Assembly: GCA_023135995.1 (NCBI GenBank)
Contig: JAGLRY010000425.1
Span: 1 to 9,613 of the forward strand
Reading direction: 5' to 3'
Source: Candidatus Aminicenantota bacterium
Lineage (GTDB): Bacteria > Acidobacteriota > Aminicenantia > Aminicenantales > Aminicenantaceae
Length of the DNA: 9,613 bases
A program made the position numbers and the translations under genes. The notes beneath the pieces are model-generated. The model had not been told where the DNA came from. It worked only from the letters and a program-made list of their open reading frames with translations, and did not search any database. Positions within the stretch are counted from its first letter, which is position 1, and each line of letters begins with the position of its first letter. Shown piece after piece: positions 1-5,899 of the stretch.

Positions 1-155
1 TTATAAGCGTTGCCCAGGGAGCCCACATATTGCGCGTACATGAGGTGGCTCCAATCAAAAGAGCGATCCTTGTGGCAGAAACCATTTTAGATGACATGTG
101 GGGAACAGCTTTGTTCGCACACGAAGGGGAGTGCAAGAGAAGTCATGTTAACTAA
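1..155 (+). CDS. folP: Dihydropteroate synthase, C-terminal end (partial)
   Basis: This is the 3' end of a gene that begins before the window; codons start at position 3 and the TAA stop is at 153-155. The translated tail contains AQGAHILRVHEV, which matches the last conserved strand of dihydropteroate synthase (GA-x-I-x-RVHDV). There the Arg-Val-His segment lines the pterin/phosphate site of the TIM barrel. The enzyme joins p-aminobenzoate to hydroxymethyl-dihydropterin diphosphate in folate synthesis in the cytoplasm. The last about 25 residues after the helix are lineage-specific and carry no motif. The gene overlaps the start of cdaA by 11 bases, so the two are probably cotranscribed and translationally coupled. 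folP next to cdaA/glmM is a common arrangement in bacteria. Only about 50 residues are visible, so the call rests on one motif and on gene order. Confidence 0.83.
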   Translation, partial: ISVAQGAHILRVHEVAPIKRAILVAETILDDMWGTALFAHEGECKRSHVN

Positions 156-912
156 CATCATCAATGCGCTTCAACGCTTCACGCTCGGTGACTTCTTGGA
201 TATTCTTCTCATCACGCTCATCCTCTATTCCTTCTTCCGGCTGATCAAGGACACAAAAGCCTATCAGATGGCCATCGGGATCGCTATTGTCGGCCTTCTC
301 TTCTTTATCACACGCTGGGGAAAACTGACTGCTTCCCACTGGCTTATCCAGAATTTCATCAATTACTCCATCATTGCGATCATTGTCCTCTTTCAGGGAG
401 AGATCCGGCGATTCCTGACTACGATCGGATCCCAATCTTTTCGAAAGCCCTCTTCCATAAAGGCTTTCCAAGATAGGCTGGAAGATCTCTTCCTTGCAGT
501 GGATTATCTCTCTACAAAAAAAATCGGCGCTCTGATCGCCATAGAGAAAGATATCTCGTTGAAGAGTTATGCCGATCGGGGGACACAAGTCGACGCAGTG
601 CTCTCGAAAGACCTGGTGGTCAGCATCTTCTTCCCTCGTTCTCCTCTGCACGATGGGGCTGTCATTATCCGCGGGAATACGATCCTGTCTGCAGGGGCGC
701 TTCTCCCCTTGCCGGCGGTCCACAACTTGGGCGAAGAATTCCAGACGCGGACAAGACACCTTGCAGCGCTCGGACTCTCTCAGGAAACAGATGCCGCAGT
801 CATCGTGGTCTCCGAAGAAGCCGGGACAGTGTCGCTGGCCATCAGGGGAAAATTAAAACGAGGCTTGAGCAAAGACCAGCTCAAAGAAGACTTGATAAAA
901 TATTTCAGATAA
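145..912 (+). CDS. cdaA: Diadenylate cyclase CdaA (c-di-AMP synthase, membrane-bound)
   Basis: CdaA condenses two ATP into the second messenger c-di-AMP at the cytoplasmic membrane. The ATG at 145 gives 255 residues starting MLTNIINAL; an in-frame ATG at 91 would add 18 residues that overlap folP further and do not look like CdaA. Three hydrophobic segments (about residues 17-32, 40-56 and 68-85) precede the DAC catalytic domain. The metal/ATP motif DGA is at 170-172 (SPLHDGAVII), at the same position as in characterised CdaA. The second motif, normally RHR, reads R204-H205-L206 (TRHLAALG), so its third residue is changed. The SEE segment at 223-225 is normal. The gene overlaps folP by 11 bases and cdaR by 1 base (TAATG), as expected for one operon. 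The ribosome-binding site is weak (AGAGAAG). Family assignment is firm; full activity is not certain because of the RHL change. Confidence 0.95.
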   Translation: MLTNIINALQRFTLGDFLDILLITLILYSFFRLIKDTKAYQMAIGIAIVGLLFFITRWGKLTASHWLIQNFINYSIIAIIVLFQGEIRRFLTTIGSQSFRKPSSIKAFQDRLEDLFLAVDYLSTKKIGALIAIEKDISLKSYADRGTQVDAVLSKDLVVSIFFPRSPLHDGAVIIRGNTILSAGALLPLPAVHNLGEEFQTRTRHLAALGLSQETDAAVIVVSEEAGTVSLAIRGKLKRGLSKDQLKEDLIKYFR

Positions 913-1655
913 TGATTATAAAACTTCTACGAAACTTGTTCTTGAGGAATTGGGGTCTCAAACTGTTCTCTTTCATCATGGCTCTTCTCCTATGGTTAAC
1001 TCTTATCCCTGAGGAAAAAATGTACACAGAAAAGACCGTGACAATACCTCTTGAGCTTTACAACATCCCTCCCAACATGGAGCTGGTGGAGAAAGTCCAG
1101 CCAAGCCTCAACGTGACCATCAGAGCATCTAACCGTCTCATTCCCCAAGTGTCAGCAGCCAATGTCCATGCGGTATTGGACCTTTCCAAAGCCAGCGTCG
1201 ACCAAAAGCAATATCCCCTGAACAGGAACATGGTCAGTATTCCTGCAGGTGCGGAGATCAAAGAGATCTATCCCATGCAAGTCAACATTGAACTCGAGCG
1301 GGCCAAGGAAATCGTTATGCCCGTCGAAGCAAACATCATAGGAGAGCTTCAGGAGGGTTTTCTCCTGAAAAGAGTCGAAGTGATCCCCGTGGAAGTCCTG
1401 GTCAGGGGGCCGGAGAGCAAGGTGCTGGATACGGCCAAGGTCCGAACGACTCCCGTAGACATTTCTCTCCTGACTCAGTCGACAGAGATCGAAGCGGAGC
1501 TTATCCTGCCCGATGACGATCTTAGGCTCGTGGGTGCTGAGGCAAAGGCTCTCGTAAAACTCCTCATCCAGCCGGAGGTCATCGAAGAGGACAGCGCCGA
1601 GACAGAGAAAAAAACTGATAAAAATACAGAGAGCAAGAATCAAATCCCCTCTTGA
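912..1655 (+). CDS. cdaR: CdaR / YbbR-domain protein, membrane-anchored regulator of CdaA
   Basis: This 247-residue protein has one N-terminal membrane anchor (about residues 13-33, NWGLKLFSFIMALLLWL). The rest should lie outside the cytoplasm and contains repeated beta-rich units of YbbR type. One covers about residues 38-130 (pattern from VTIPLELYNIPP to MQVNIELE) and the second about 133-225 (from IVMPVEANIIGEL to KALVKLLIQPE). The last 20 residues are charged and low in complexity (EEDSAETEKKTDKNTESKN). In characterised systems CdaR binds CdaA through the membrane region and tunes c-di-AMP synthesis. Typical Firmicutes CdaR carries about four YbbR repeats, so this two-repeat form is short. 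Its start overlaps the cdaA stop (TAATG), and it is followed by glmM, the classical order. The glmM promoter -35 box overlaps its stop codon. Confidence 0.9.
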   Translation: MIIKLLRNLFLRNWGLKLFSFIMALLLWLTLIPEEKMYTEKTVTIPLELYNIPPNMELVEKVQPSLNVTIRASNRLIPQVSAANVHAVLDLSKASVDQKQYPLNRNMVSIPAGAEIKEIYPMQVNIELERAKEIVMPVEANIIGELQEGFLLKRVEVIPVEVLVRGPESKVLDTAKVRTTPVDISLLTQSTEIEAELILPDDDLRLVGAEAKALVKLLIQPEVIEEDSAETEKKTDKNTESKNQIPS

Positions 1656-1679
1656 ATCATCCCCGCATTTCTGTATAAT
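1652..1679 (+). promoter_or_regulatory. Sigma70-type promoter for glmM
   Basis: A -35 box TTGAAT (1652-1657) and a perfect -10 box TATAAT (1674-1679) are separated by 16 bases. The -35 box overlaps the TGA stop of cdaR. Transcription would start near 1686, leaving about 26 bases of leader with an AAGGGAG ribosome-binding site before the ATG at 1712. It would let glmM be expressed independently of the folP-cdaA-cdaR genes upstream. The match to consensus is good, but there is no experimental support. Confidence 0.6.
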
Positions 1680-1711
1680 AATTCATCTTGAAGAAAAGGG
1701 AGCACCTTTTT

Positions 1712-3049
1712 ATGGAAAAACTCTTCGGGACGGACGGAATAAGAGCGACTGCCGGTGAATATCCCTTAGATTACAATTCGGTTTACACCCTCGGGCATGC
1801 GCTCATCGAACTCTTGAGGACAGAAAAGCTGCCTCCTCGCGTGATCATCGGTCGAGACACAAGGGAATCGGGGCAATGGATCGAGCAGGCCCTGTTCCAA
1901 GGGATCAAAGATGGTACCGGAGAGGCTGTATCCGCCGGTCTTATTCCCACCTCAGCGATCTCTTTCCTGACAAAACGACATGGCTTCTCTGCAGGGATCG
2001 TGATCTCTGCATCCCATAATCCCTATCAAGACAACGGCATCAAGATCTTCTCTGCTCAGGGGATAAAGATTGCGAATGACTGGGAAGGAATCCTGGAAAG
2101 AGCCATAATCGAATCGAACTATTCCGTTCAAAGAAAGGACATGGCAATATCCTCAGATAACAATTTGAGCTATGACTATGTCCAGTTCCTGAAAAGCCGA
2201 TTCGAAGGTGTGAGGCTTCCCCGCAAAATAAAAATCGTCCTCGACTGTGCCAACGGTGCCAGTTCACACATCGCGCCAATGCTTTTTTCTGACTTGGGTT
2301 TTGATATTTTAGCCATAAGCGCCTCGCCGGATGGGATGAATATCAACAAAGGATGCGGGTCTCTCTGTCCGGAGAATTTGTCCAAAAAAGTCGTGGAGAC
2401 GGGTGCAGATATCGGTGTGGCTTACGATGGGGATGCTGACAGAGTCCTGTGGGTCGATGAGAGAGGAAGGATCTTAAACGGTGACCACACGCTCTTTGTG
2501 CTCGCCCGATTCATGAAGGAAAAGAACCGCCTGAAAACGGACACTGTGGTTGCGACAACGATGAGTAACATGGGCCTGGAAAAGGGCCTGGGAGAGCTTG
2601 GATTGAAGCTAGTCCGGACACAAGTCGGCGACAAGTATGTGCTTGAGGAAATGATGAAACTCAAAGCAAATCTGGGGGGTGAACAGTCCGGCCATACGAT
2701 CTTTCTCGATGATTGCCCAACGGGCGATGGAATCCTTACGAGCATAAAGATGCTCGAGGTCATGGCCACCAAAGACACCTCTCTTTCCCATATGGTTGCG
2801 GAATTTGAAGAGTATCCTCAGATCCTCAAGAATGTGTCTGTGTCTAAAAAGCCGGATTTACAAGAATATCCCGAGATAGTGAGCGCCATTGAGGAGGTGG
2901 AAAAGCTCCTCGCTGATTCAGGCCGCATGAATGTCCGTTATTCGGGGACAGAGCCACTCGCCCGGATCATGATCGAAGGCCCTGATCTGCAGCAGATTGA
3001 ACAATATGCCGCCGACCTGGCCTCAGTCATTTCCAAACACCTCAAGTAA
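1712..3049 (+). CDS. glmM: Phosphoglucosamine mutase GlmM
   Basis: GlmM interconverts glucosamine-6-phosphate and glucosamine-1-phosphate, feeding UDP-GlcNAc synthesis for peptidoglycan and LPS. The start chosen is the ATG at 1712 (445 residues, MEKLFGTDGIR), which matches the usual N-terminus. It has AAGGGAG about 10 bases upstream; the TTG at 1688 would add 8 atypical residues. All alpha-D-phosphohexomutase signatures are present: the catalytic serine loop SASHNP with phosphoserine Ser101, the metal loop DGDADR (Asp239, Asp241, Asp243), the sugar-binding GEQSGH loop, and the C-terminal phosphate-binding RYSGTEPLAR. The GTDGIR start and GEQSGH favour GlmM over phosphomannomutase. It lies 56 bases after cdaR with its own promoter. 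In other bacteria GlmM binds and inhibits CdaA, tying c-di-AMP to cell-wall precursor supply. Its TAA stop abuts the inverted-repeat element that follows. Confidence 0.96.
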   Translation: MEKLFGTDGIRATAGEYPLDYNSVYTLGHALIELLRTEKLPPRVIIGRDTRESGQWIEQALFQGIKDGTGEAVSAGLIPTSAISFLTKRHGFSAGIVISASHNPYQDNGIKIFSAQGIKIANDWEGILERAIIESNYSVQRKDMAISSDNNLSYDYVQFLKSRFEGVRLPRKIKIVLDCANGASSHIAPMLFSDLGFDILAISASPDGMNINKGCGSLCPENLSKKVVETGADIGVAYDGDADRVLWVDERGRILNGDHTLFVLARFMKEKNRLKTDTVVATTMSNMGLEKGLGELGLKLVRTQVGDKYVLEEMMKLKANLGGEQSGHTIFLDDCPTGDGILTSIKMLEVMATKDTSLSHMVAEFEEYPQILKNVSVSKKPDLQEYPEIVSAIEEVEKLLADSGRMNVRYSGTEPLARIMIEGPDLQQIEQYAADLASVISKHLK

Positions 3050-3245
3050 CCTGAATTATTCATAAAAGCTGCTGACACATTTATATTCAAAGAACACTCA
3101 ATATCTCATTGTCAGCATCTTTTACCCTTCGGGCGAACCGATCTCACAGCATCGGCTTCGTTGTAACTCATTCGCGGTAGTTCACTACAGCTTCATGAGC
3201 CACTTCCTCGCCGCTACTATAACCTCGGTCCGTGAATAATCCAGG
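3050..3245. repeat. 196-base terminal-inverted-repeat element, MITE/REP-like
   Basis: The element starts directly after the glmM stop. Its ends are near-perfect inverted repeats: CCTGAATTATTCAT (3050-3063) pairs with GTGAATAATCCAGG (3232-3245), 12 of 14 positions matching. GTAA occurs just outside each end (3046-3049 and 3246-3249), as expected for a 4-base target duplication. Inside are three hairpins. The first has AAAAGCTGCTGACA (3064-3077) against TGTCAGCATCTTTT (3110-3123), 13 of 14 pairs, with an inner ATATT/AATAT stem. The second has CGAACCGAT (3134-3142) against ATCGGcTTCG (3151-3160). The third is nested: CTCAT (3167-3171) / ATGAG (3195-3199) around GTAGT-TC-ACTAC (3177-3188). No ORF of note lies within it. 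This looks like a non-autonomous mobile repeat or repeated structured element; the transposase source is unknown. Confidence 0.62.
3064..3123 (+). terminator. Long hairpin after glmM, possible terminator or element stem
   Basis: A 14-base stem with one mismatch (AAAAGCTGCTGACA against TGTCAGCATCTTTT) begins 15 bases after the glmM stop. The loop is long (32 bases) but holds an inner 5-bp ATATT/AATAT stem separated by a symmetric 5x5 internal loop. The 3' arm ends in CTTTTA, a short U run. The A-rich 5' arm and U-rich 3' arm could support termination in both directions. It is also an internal part of the inverted-repeat element, so the structure may belong to that element and be used only secondarily as a glmM terminator. 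Confidence 0.4.
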
Positions 3246-3273
3246 GTAATTATTATCTGATGACTTTTAAATC

Positions 3274-3314
3274 CGTGAAAAGTTTGTCGATTTATAATAC
3301 AATAAATTTTCACG
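3274..3314. promoter_or_regulatory. Dyad symmetry around the pdxJ -10 box (candidate operator/promoter)
   Basis: A perfect TATAAT (3293-3298) lies 77 bases before the pdxJ ATG. It is enclosed by an 8-base perfect inverted repeat, CGTGAAAA (3274-3281) and TTTTCACG (3307-3314), with an inner TTGT/ACAA pair. Another TTTCAC follows directly after TTTTCACG, making a direct half-site repeat. I see no good -35 box at 16-18 bases, which fits a promoter that depends on an activator or one occluded by a repressor. The arrangement could also be a simple RNA hairpin in a transcript from upstream. Confidence 0.42.
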
Positions 3315-3374
3315 TTTCACTTTTTGCTTTTTGCGTTTGATGTTTACAATCCCACGCAAAACATGGAGGGACAT

Positions 3375-4085
3375 ATGAGACTTACAGTCAATGTGGATCA
3401 TTTTGCAACCATAAGAGAAGCCCGTCGCAGCGCTGAGCCTGAACCCGTACTGGCGGCTCTCCTGGCCGAGCTAGCCGGTGCAGAAGGGATCGTCTGTCAT
3501 ATCCGAGGAGACAGGCGGCACATCAAGGAAAGGGATCTGTTCCTGTTCCGGCAGTCCATAAAGACCAAACTCAACATCGAAATGGCCGCCACAGAAGAGA
3601 TGAAACGTATCGCCCTGGATGTGAAACCCGATGTCGTTTCCCTCGTTCCTGAAAGGGATGAAGAGCTGACCACTGAAGGAGGCTTGGATGTTGTGGGCAA
3701 TCAAGAGCACCTTAAGGATCATATTCGGGAGCTGCAAAAGGCGGGAATCAAGGTGAGCATCTTTATCGATCCGGATATCGACCAGATCACTGCTTGCAGG
3801 GATGTGGGGGCTAATCTGATCGAGATAAACACTGCCAAATATTCCGATCTCAAACCCGGAGAGGAGCGCGATGAAGCACTGGCCGAAGTAAAAAGATCGG
3901 CAGTGCACGGCCGTCAGCTGGGGCTGGAGGTTCATGCAGGACACGGCCTGGATTATAAAAATGTCGGGCCCATCGTAGAGCTCCCCGAGTTGACGGAATT
4001 CAGCATCGGTTTTTCTATCGTTGCCCGCTCGGCCATCGTCGGCGTAGAAAAAGCGGTTAGGGAAATGATCGAACTCCTCAAATAG
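3375..4085 (+). CDS. pdxJ: Pyridoxine 5'-phosphate synthase PdxJ
   Basis: PdxJ condenses 1-deoxy-D-xylulose-5-phosphate with 3-amino-2-oxopropyl phosphate to form pyridoxine 5'-phosphate, the last step of the DXP-dependent vitamin B6 route. The ATG at 3375 has a strong ribosome-binding site, GGAGGG, five bases upstream and gives 236 residues with the typical start MRLTVNVDHFATIREAR; an upstream ATG at 3324 adds 17 residues with no family match. Visible family motifs include NVDH at 6-9, HIRGDRRHI with catalytic His42, NIEMA with catalytic Glu69, and GLEVHAGHGL with His190. These correspond to His45, Glu72 and His193 of the E. coli enzyme, all offset by three. The usual HLRED reads HIRGD here, a tolerated position as far as I know. 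The amidohydrolase gene begins eight bases after its stop, suggesting cotranscription. Confidence 0.96.
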   Translation: MRLTVNVDHFATIREARRSAEPEPVLAALLAELAGAEGIVCHIRGDRRHIKERDLFLFRQSIKTKLNIEMAATEEMKRIALDVKPDVVSLVPERDEELTTEGGLDVVGNQEHLKDHIRELQKAGIKVSIFIDPDIDQITACRDVGANLIEINTAKYSDLKPGEERDEALAEVKRSAVHGRQLGLEVHAGHGLDYKNVGPIVELPELTEFSIGFSIVARSAIVGVEKAVREMIELLK

Positions 4086-4093
4086 AAACCCCA

Positions 4094-5314
4094 ATGAACA
4101 TCAGCATCGACAGGTTAAAAAAAGACATTGAAGAATTGGGCCAGATAGGGCGCGACCCGAACGGTGGGATCAGCAGGCCGTCTTTCAGCAAAGCCGACCT
4201 GGATGCGCGAGAATGGCTCAAGGAGAGGATCCAGAGTGCGGGTCTCATCTTCGGACAGGATGGAGCGGGGAACATCTTCGGGCGGATCGATGCCCCGGGA
4301 AAAGCGGTCATGGCGGGGTCGCACATCGACACAGTCATCAACGGAGGCATGTTTGACGGTTCAGCGGGGGTTCTTGCGGCATTGGAATGTTTGCAGCGGA
4401 TCAAAGAGGAAGACATAAAGCTAAAAAAGCCCTTAGAGTTGGCTTCGTTCACGGATGAAGAGGGAAATCTTGTGGGAGATTTCTTGGGAAGCCGGGCCTT
4501 TGTCGGTTCTCTCGACCGCAAGACGCTGGAAGAGGGCAGCACACAATTCGGTCCTCCTCTCGCGAAAATACTCGAGGGCACAGAATTTTCTATCGACAGC
4601 ATTTTGGACGCACACACACAGAGACCGGAGGTGGACACTTTCCTTGAGCTCCATCTCGAACAGGGCCCCGTGCTAGAGACCGAAGAAAAGCCCATCGGGA
4701 TCGTGGATTGCATTGCCGGAAAAAATTACTGGTTGTGCTGTTTCTTAGGGAGTGCCAGCCATGCAGGAACAACCCCATTCGAACTCCGAAAAGATGCATT
4801 CCTCGGCCTTTCGGACTTTGCGCTCAAGTCCACACAATATGTGGCCACTCATCATTACGGCAGTATGGTGACAGTGGGAAAAGTAGCGGTTCATCCAGGG
4901 GCTTTCAGTATAGTCCCGGGGCGTGTTGATTTTTCTCTCGATTTCAGGAGCACATCTAAAGAGACGCTCGAAGAAATGGAGCGGCACTTGCTTTCTTTGG
5001 CCAGAGATACGGCATCCACACGGGGATTAGAATTTCAATCAAAAATTGTAGATAAAACGGATCCTGTCAGGATTCCTGCACACATCATCAACCTCATGAA
5101 GGAAGAGTGCGGAACCCTGGAATATCCCTCTATGACTCTACCGAGTGGAGCGGGTCATGATGCACAGATATTGGCTTCCATCGCAGATGTGGGGATGATC
5201 TTTATCCCCTGTGAGGATGGGATCAGCCATTCTCCCCAGGAAAAAATCAAGTGGGACGACCTGGAAAAGGGAACAAACCTCCTTCTTCATACACTGATCA
5301 GGCTTGCCACTTGA
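4094..5314 (+). CDS. M20-family Zn amidohydrolase (N-carbamoyl-L-amino-acid hydrolase / allantoate amidohydrolase type)
   Basis: This 406-residue protein is full length for the hydantoinase/carbamoylase family of M20 peptidases (AllC, HyuC/AmaB, beta-ureidopropionase). The N-terminal QIGRDPNGGISR is the family signature. Dinuclear metal ligands are visible in order: His77 in GSHIDT, Asp88 in GMFDGSAG, Glu122/Glu123 in DEEG, His187 in LHLEQGP and His379 in GISHSP. The dimerisation-lid motif SHAGTTP (222-228) and SGAGHDA (351-357) are also intact. Such enzymes hydrolyse the ureido or amide nitrogen of N-carbamoyl amino acids, ureidopropionate or allantoate, releasing ammonia. Substrate cannot be read from the sequence, and no hydantoinase or allantoinase gene is nearby. 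It starts eight bases after pdxJ with no obvious ribosome-binding site, so translation may be coupled to pdxJ. A functional link to B6 is not evident. Confidence 0.88.
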   Translation: MNISIDRLKKDIEELGQIGRDPNGGISRPSFSKADLDAREWLKERIQSAGLIFGQDGAGNIFGRIDAPGKAVMAGSHIDTVINGGMFDGSAGVLAALECLQRIKEEDIKLKKPLELASFTDEEGNLVGDFLGSRAFVGSLDRKTLEEGSTQFGPPLAKILEGTEFSIDSILDAHTQRPEVDTFLELHLEQGPVLETEEKPIGIVDCIAGKNYWLCCFLGSASHAGTTPFELRKDAFLGLSDFALKSTQYVATHHYGSMVTVGKVAVHPGAFSIVPGRVDFSLDFRSTSKETLEEMERHLLSLARDTASTRGLEFQSKIVDKTDPVRIPAHIINLMKEECGTLEYPSMTLPSGAGHDAQILASIADVGMIFIPCEDGISHSPQEKIKWDDLEKGTNLLLHTLIRLAT

Positions 5315-5336
5315 TGAGGAGTTTAACGATTATTGG

Positions 5337-5358
5337 ATGGAAGGATTTAGCCCTCCAT
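5337..5358. terminator. Small hairpin between convergent genes
   Basis: ATGGAAGG (5337-5344) and CCCTCCAT (5351-5358) form an 8-bp stem with one mismatch and a 6-base loop. It lies 22 bases after the amidohydrolase stop, and its loop contains part of the stop codon of the convergent release-factor-like gene. There is no clear U run on either strand right after the stem, so terminator function is only a weak suggestion from position. Confidence 0.22.
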
Positions 5359-5772
5359 GTCATCTGGGGAAGGATGGAATCGGCGGTCGGCCTTTTTTTG
5401 AGACTGCCTTTTTTTGTCCTCCAGCATCTTCATCTTGGCTCTTTTTGAACGCTTCCTTTTCTGGCGTCGGATCTTTTCGATCCTCTGTTGTTCTTCGCTT
5501 TCCTTCCCTAAGATTTTGGCTTCGATCTTACCTGCAAGGATCTTCCGCGCATGATATCTGTTCAGACTTTGGTATCTTTCTTTCTGGCATTTGACTTCGA
5601 CCCCTGTGGGCAGGTGTTTCAGATAGACACATGTCGATGTTTTATTGACCTTCTGCCCACCATGTCCACTGGAACGAATGAACTTCTCGACGATGTCCTC
5701 TTCGCGGATGCCCAGTTGTTCCATTTTTTCGCGGAGGACCTCTTCTTTTTTTGCGCTCACGCCGAAAGACAT
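5347..5772 (-). CDS. Release-factor-like protein with GGQ motif (RF-1 domain, likely ribosome rescue)
   Basis: The protein is 141 residues from the ATG at 5772 (a GTG at 5775 would add one residue). It contains the peptidyl-tRNA hydrolysis loop SSGHGGQKVNKTSTCV with GGQ at 38-40, followed by the usual VYLKHLPTG beta strands and NRYHARKIL helix. It lacks the codon-recognition domains of RF1/RF2. From about residue 90 the tail is a very basic, probably helical segment (QRIEKIRRQKRKRSKRAK). That resembles ArfB/YaeJ and the mitochondrial MTRFR group, whose basic tails bind rRNA or the mRNA channel. The likely role is stop-codon-independent release of peptides from stalled ribosomes. The C-terminal tail differs enough from E. 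coli ArfB that I give no gene symbol. It is convergent with the amidohydrolase (32-base gap) and divergent from the M14 peptidase (127-base gap). No good ribosome-binding site is visible. Confidence 0.85.
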   Translation of the reverse strand: MSFGVSAKKEEVLREKMEQLGIREEDIVEKFIRSSGHGGQKVNKTSTCVYLKHLPTGVEVKCQKERYQSLNRYHARKILAGKIEAKILGKESEEQQRIEKIRRQKRKRSKRAKMKMLEDKKRQSQKKADRRFHPSPDDMEG

Positions 5773-5899
5773 CACATTTCTATTATCAGTCAGATGAAGG
5801 AAAAATGCAAAGCTCGCTGGTTCGCCTTGCGATTTAGCAGGAATTTATATACACTTTTTATCCAACAAAAATCCTAAACAAACTGAAAGGACTCCGACG

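Noticed and set aside
148..759. 203-residue open frame antisense to cdaA
   Set aside because: It lies fully opposite a well-supported gene, has no recognisable domain and a composition typical of a reverse-frame shadow.
3492..3530. PdxJ motif reads HIRGDRRHI rather than HLREDRRHI
   Set aside because: The catalytic His42 and the flanking Arg/His residues remain, and this position varies in the family as far as I recall; not strong enough for a separate finding.
3471..4094. 207-residue open frame antisense to pdxJ
   Set aside because: pdxJ is conserved over its full length on the other strand; the antisense product shows no family motif.
4078..4713. 211-residue Ser/Pro-rich open frame antisense to the amidohydrolase
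   Set aside because: Its low-complexity Ser/Pro/Arg composition is typical of the reverse complement of a real gene, and it overlaps metal-ligand coding sequence.
5385..5417. Two GCC-T7 tracts on the plus strand downstream of the amidohydrolase
   Set aside because: They are Lys codons (AAA/AAG) of the basic tail of the minus-strand release-factor-like gene, and no clean stem precedes them.
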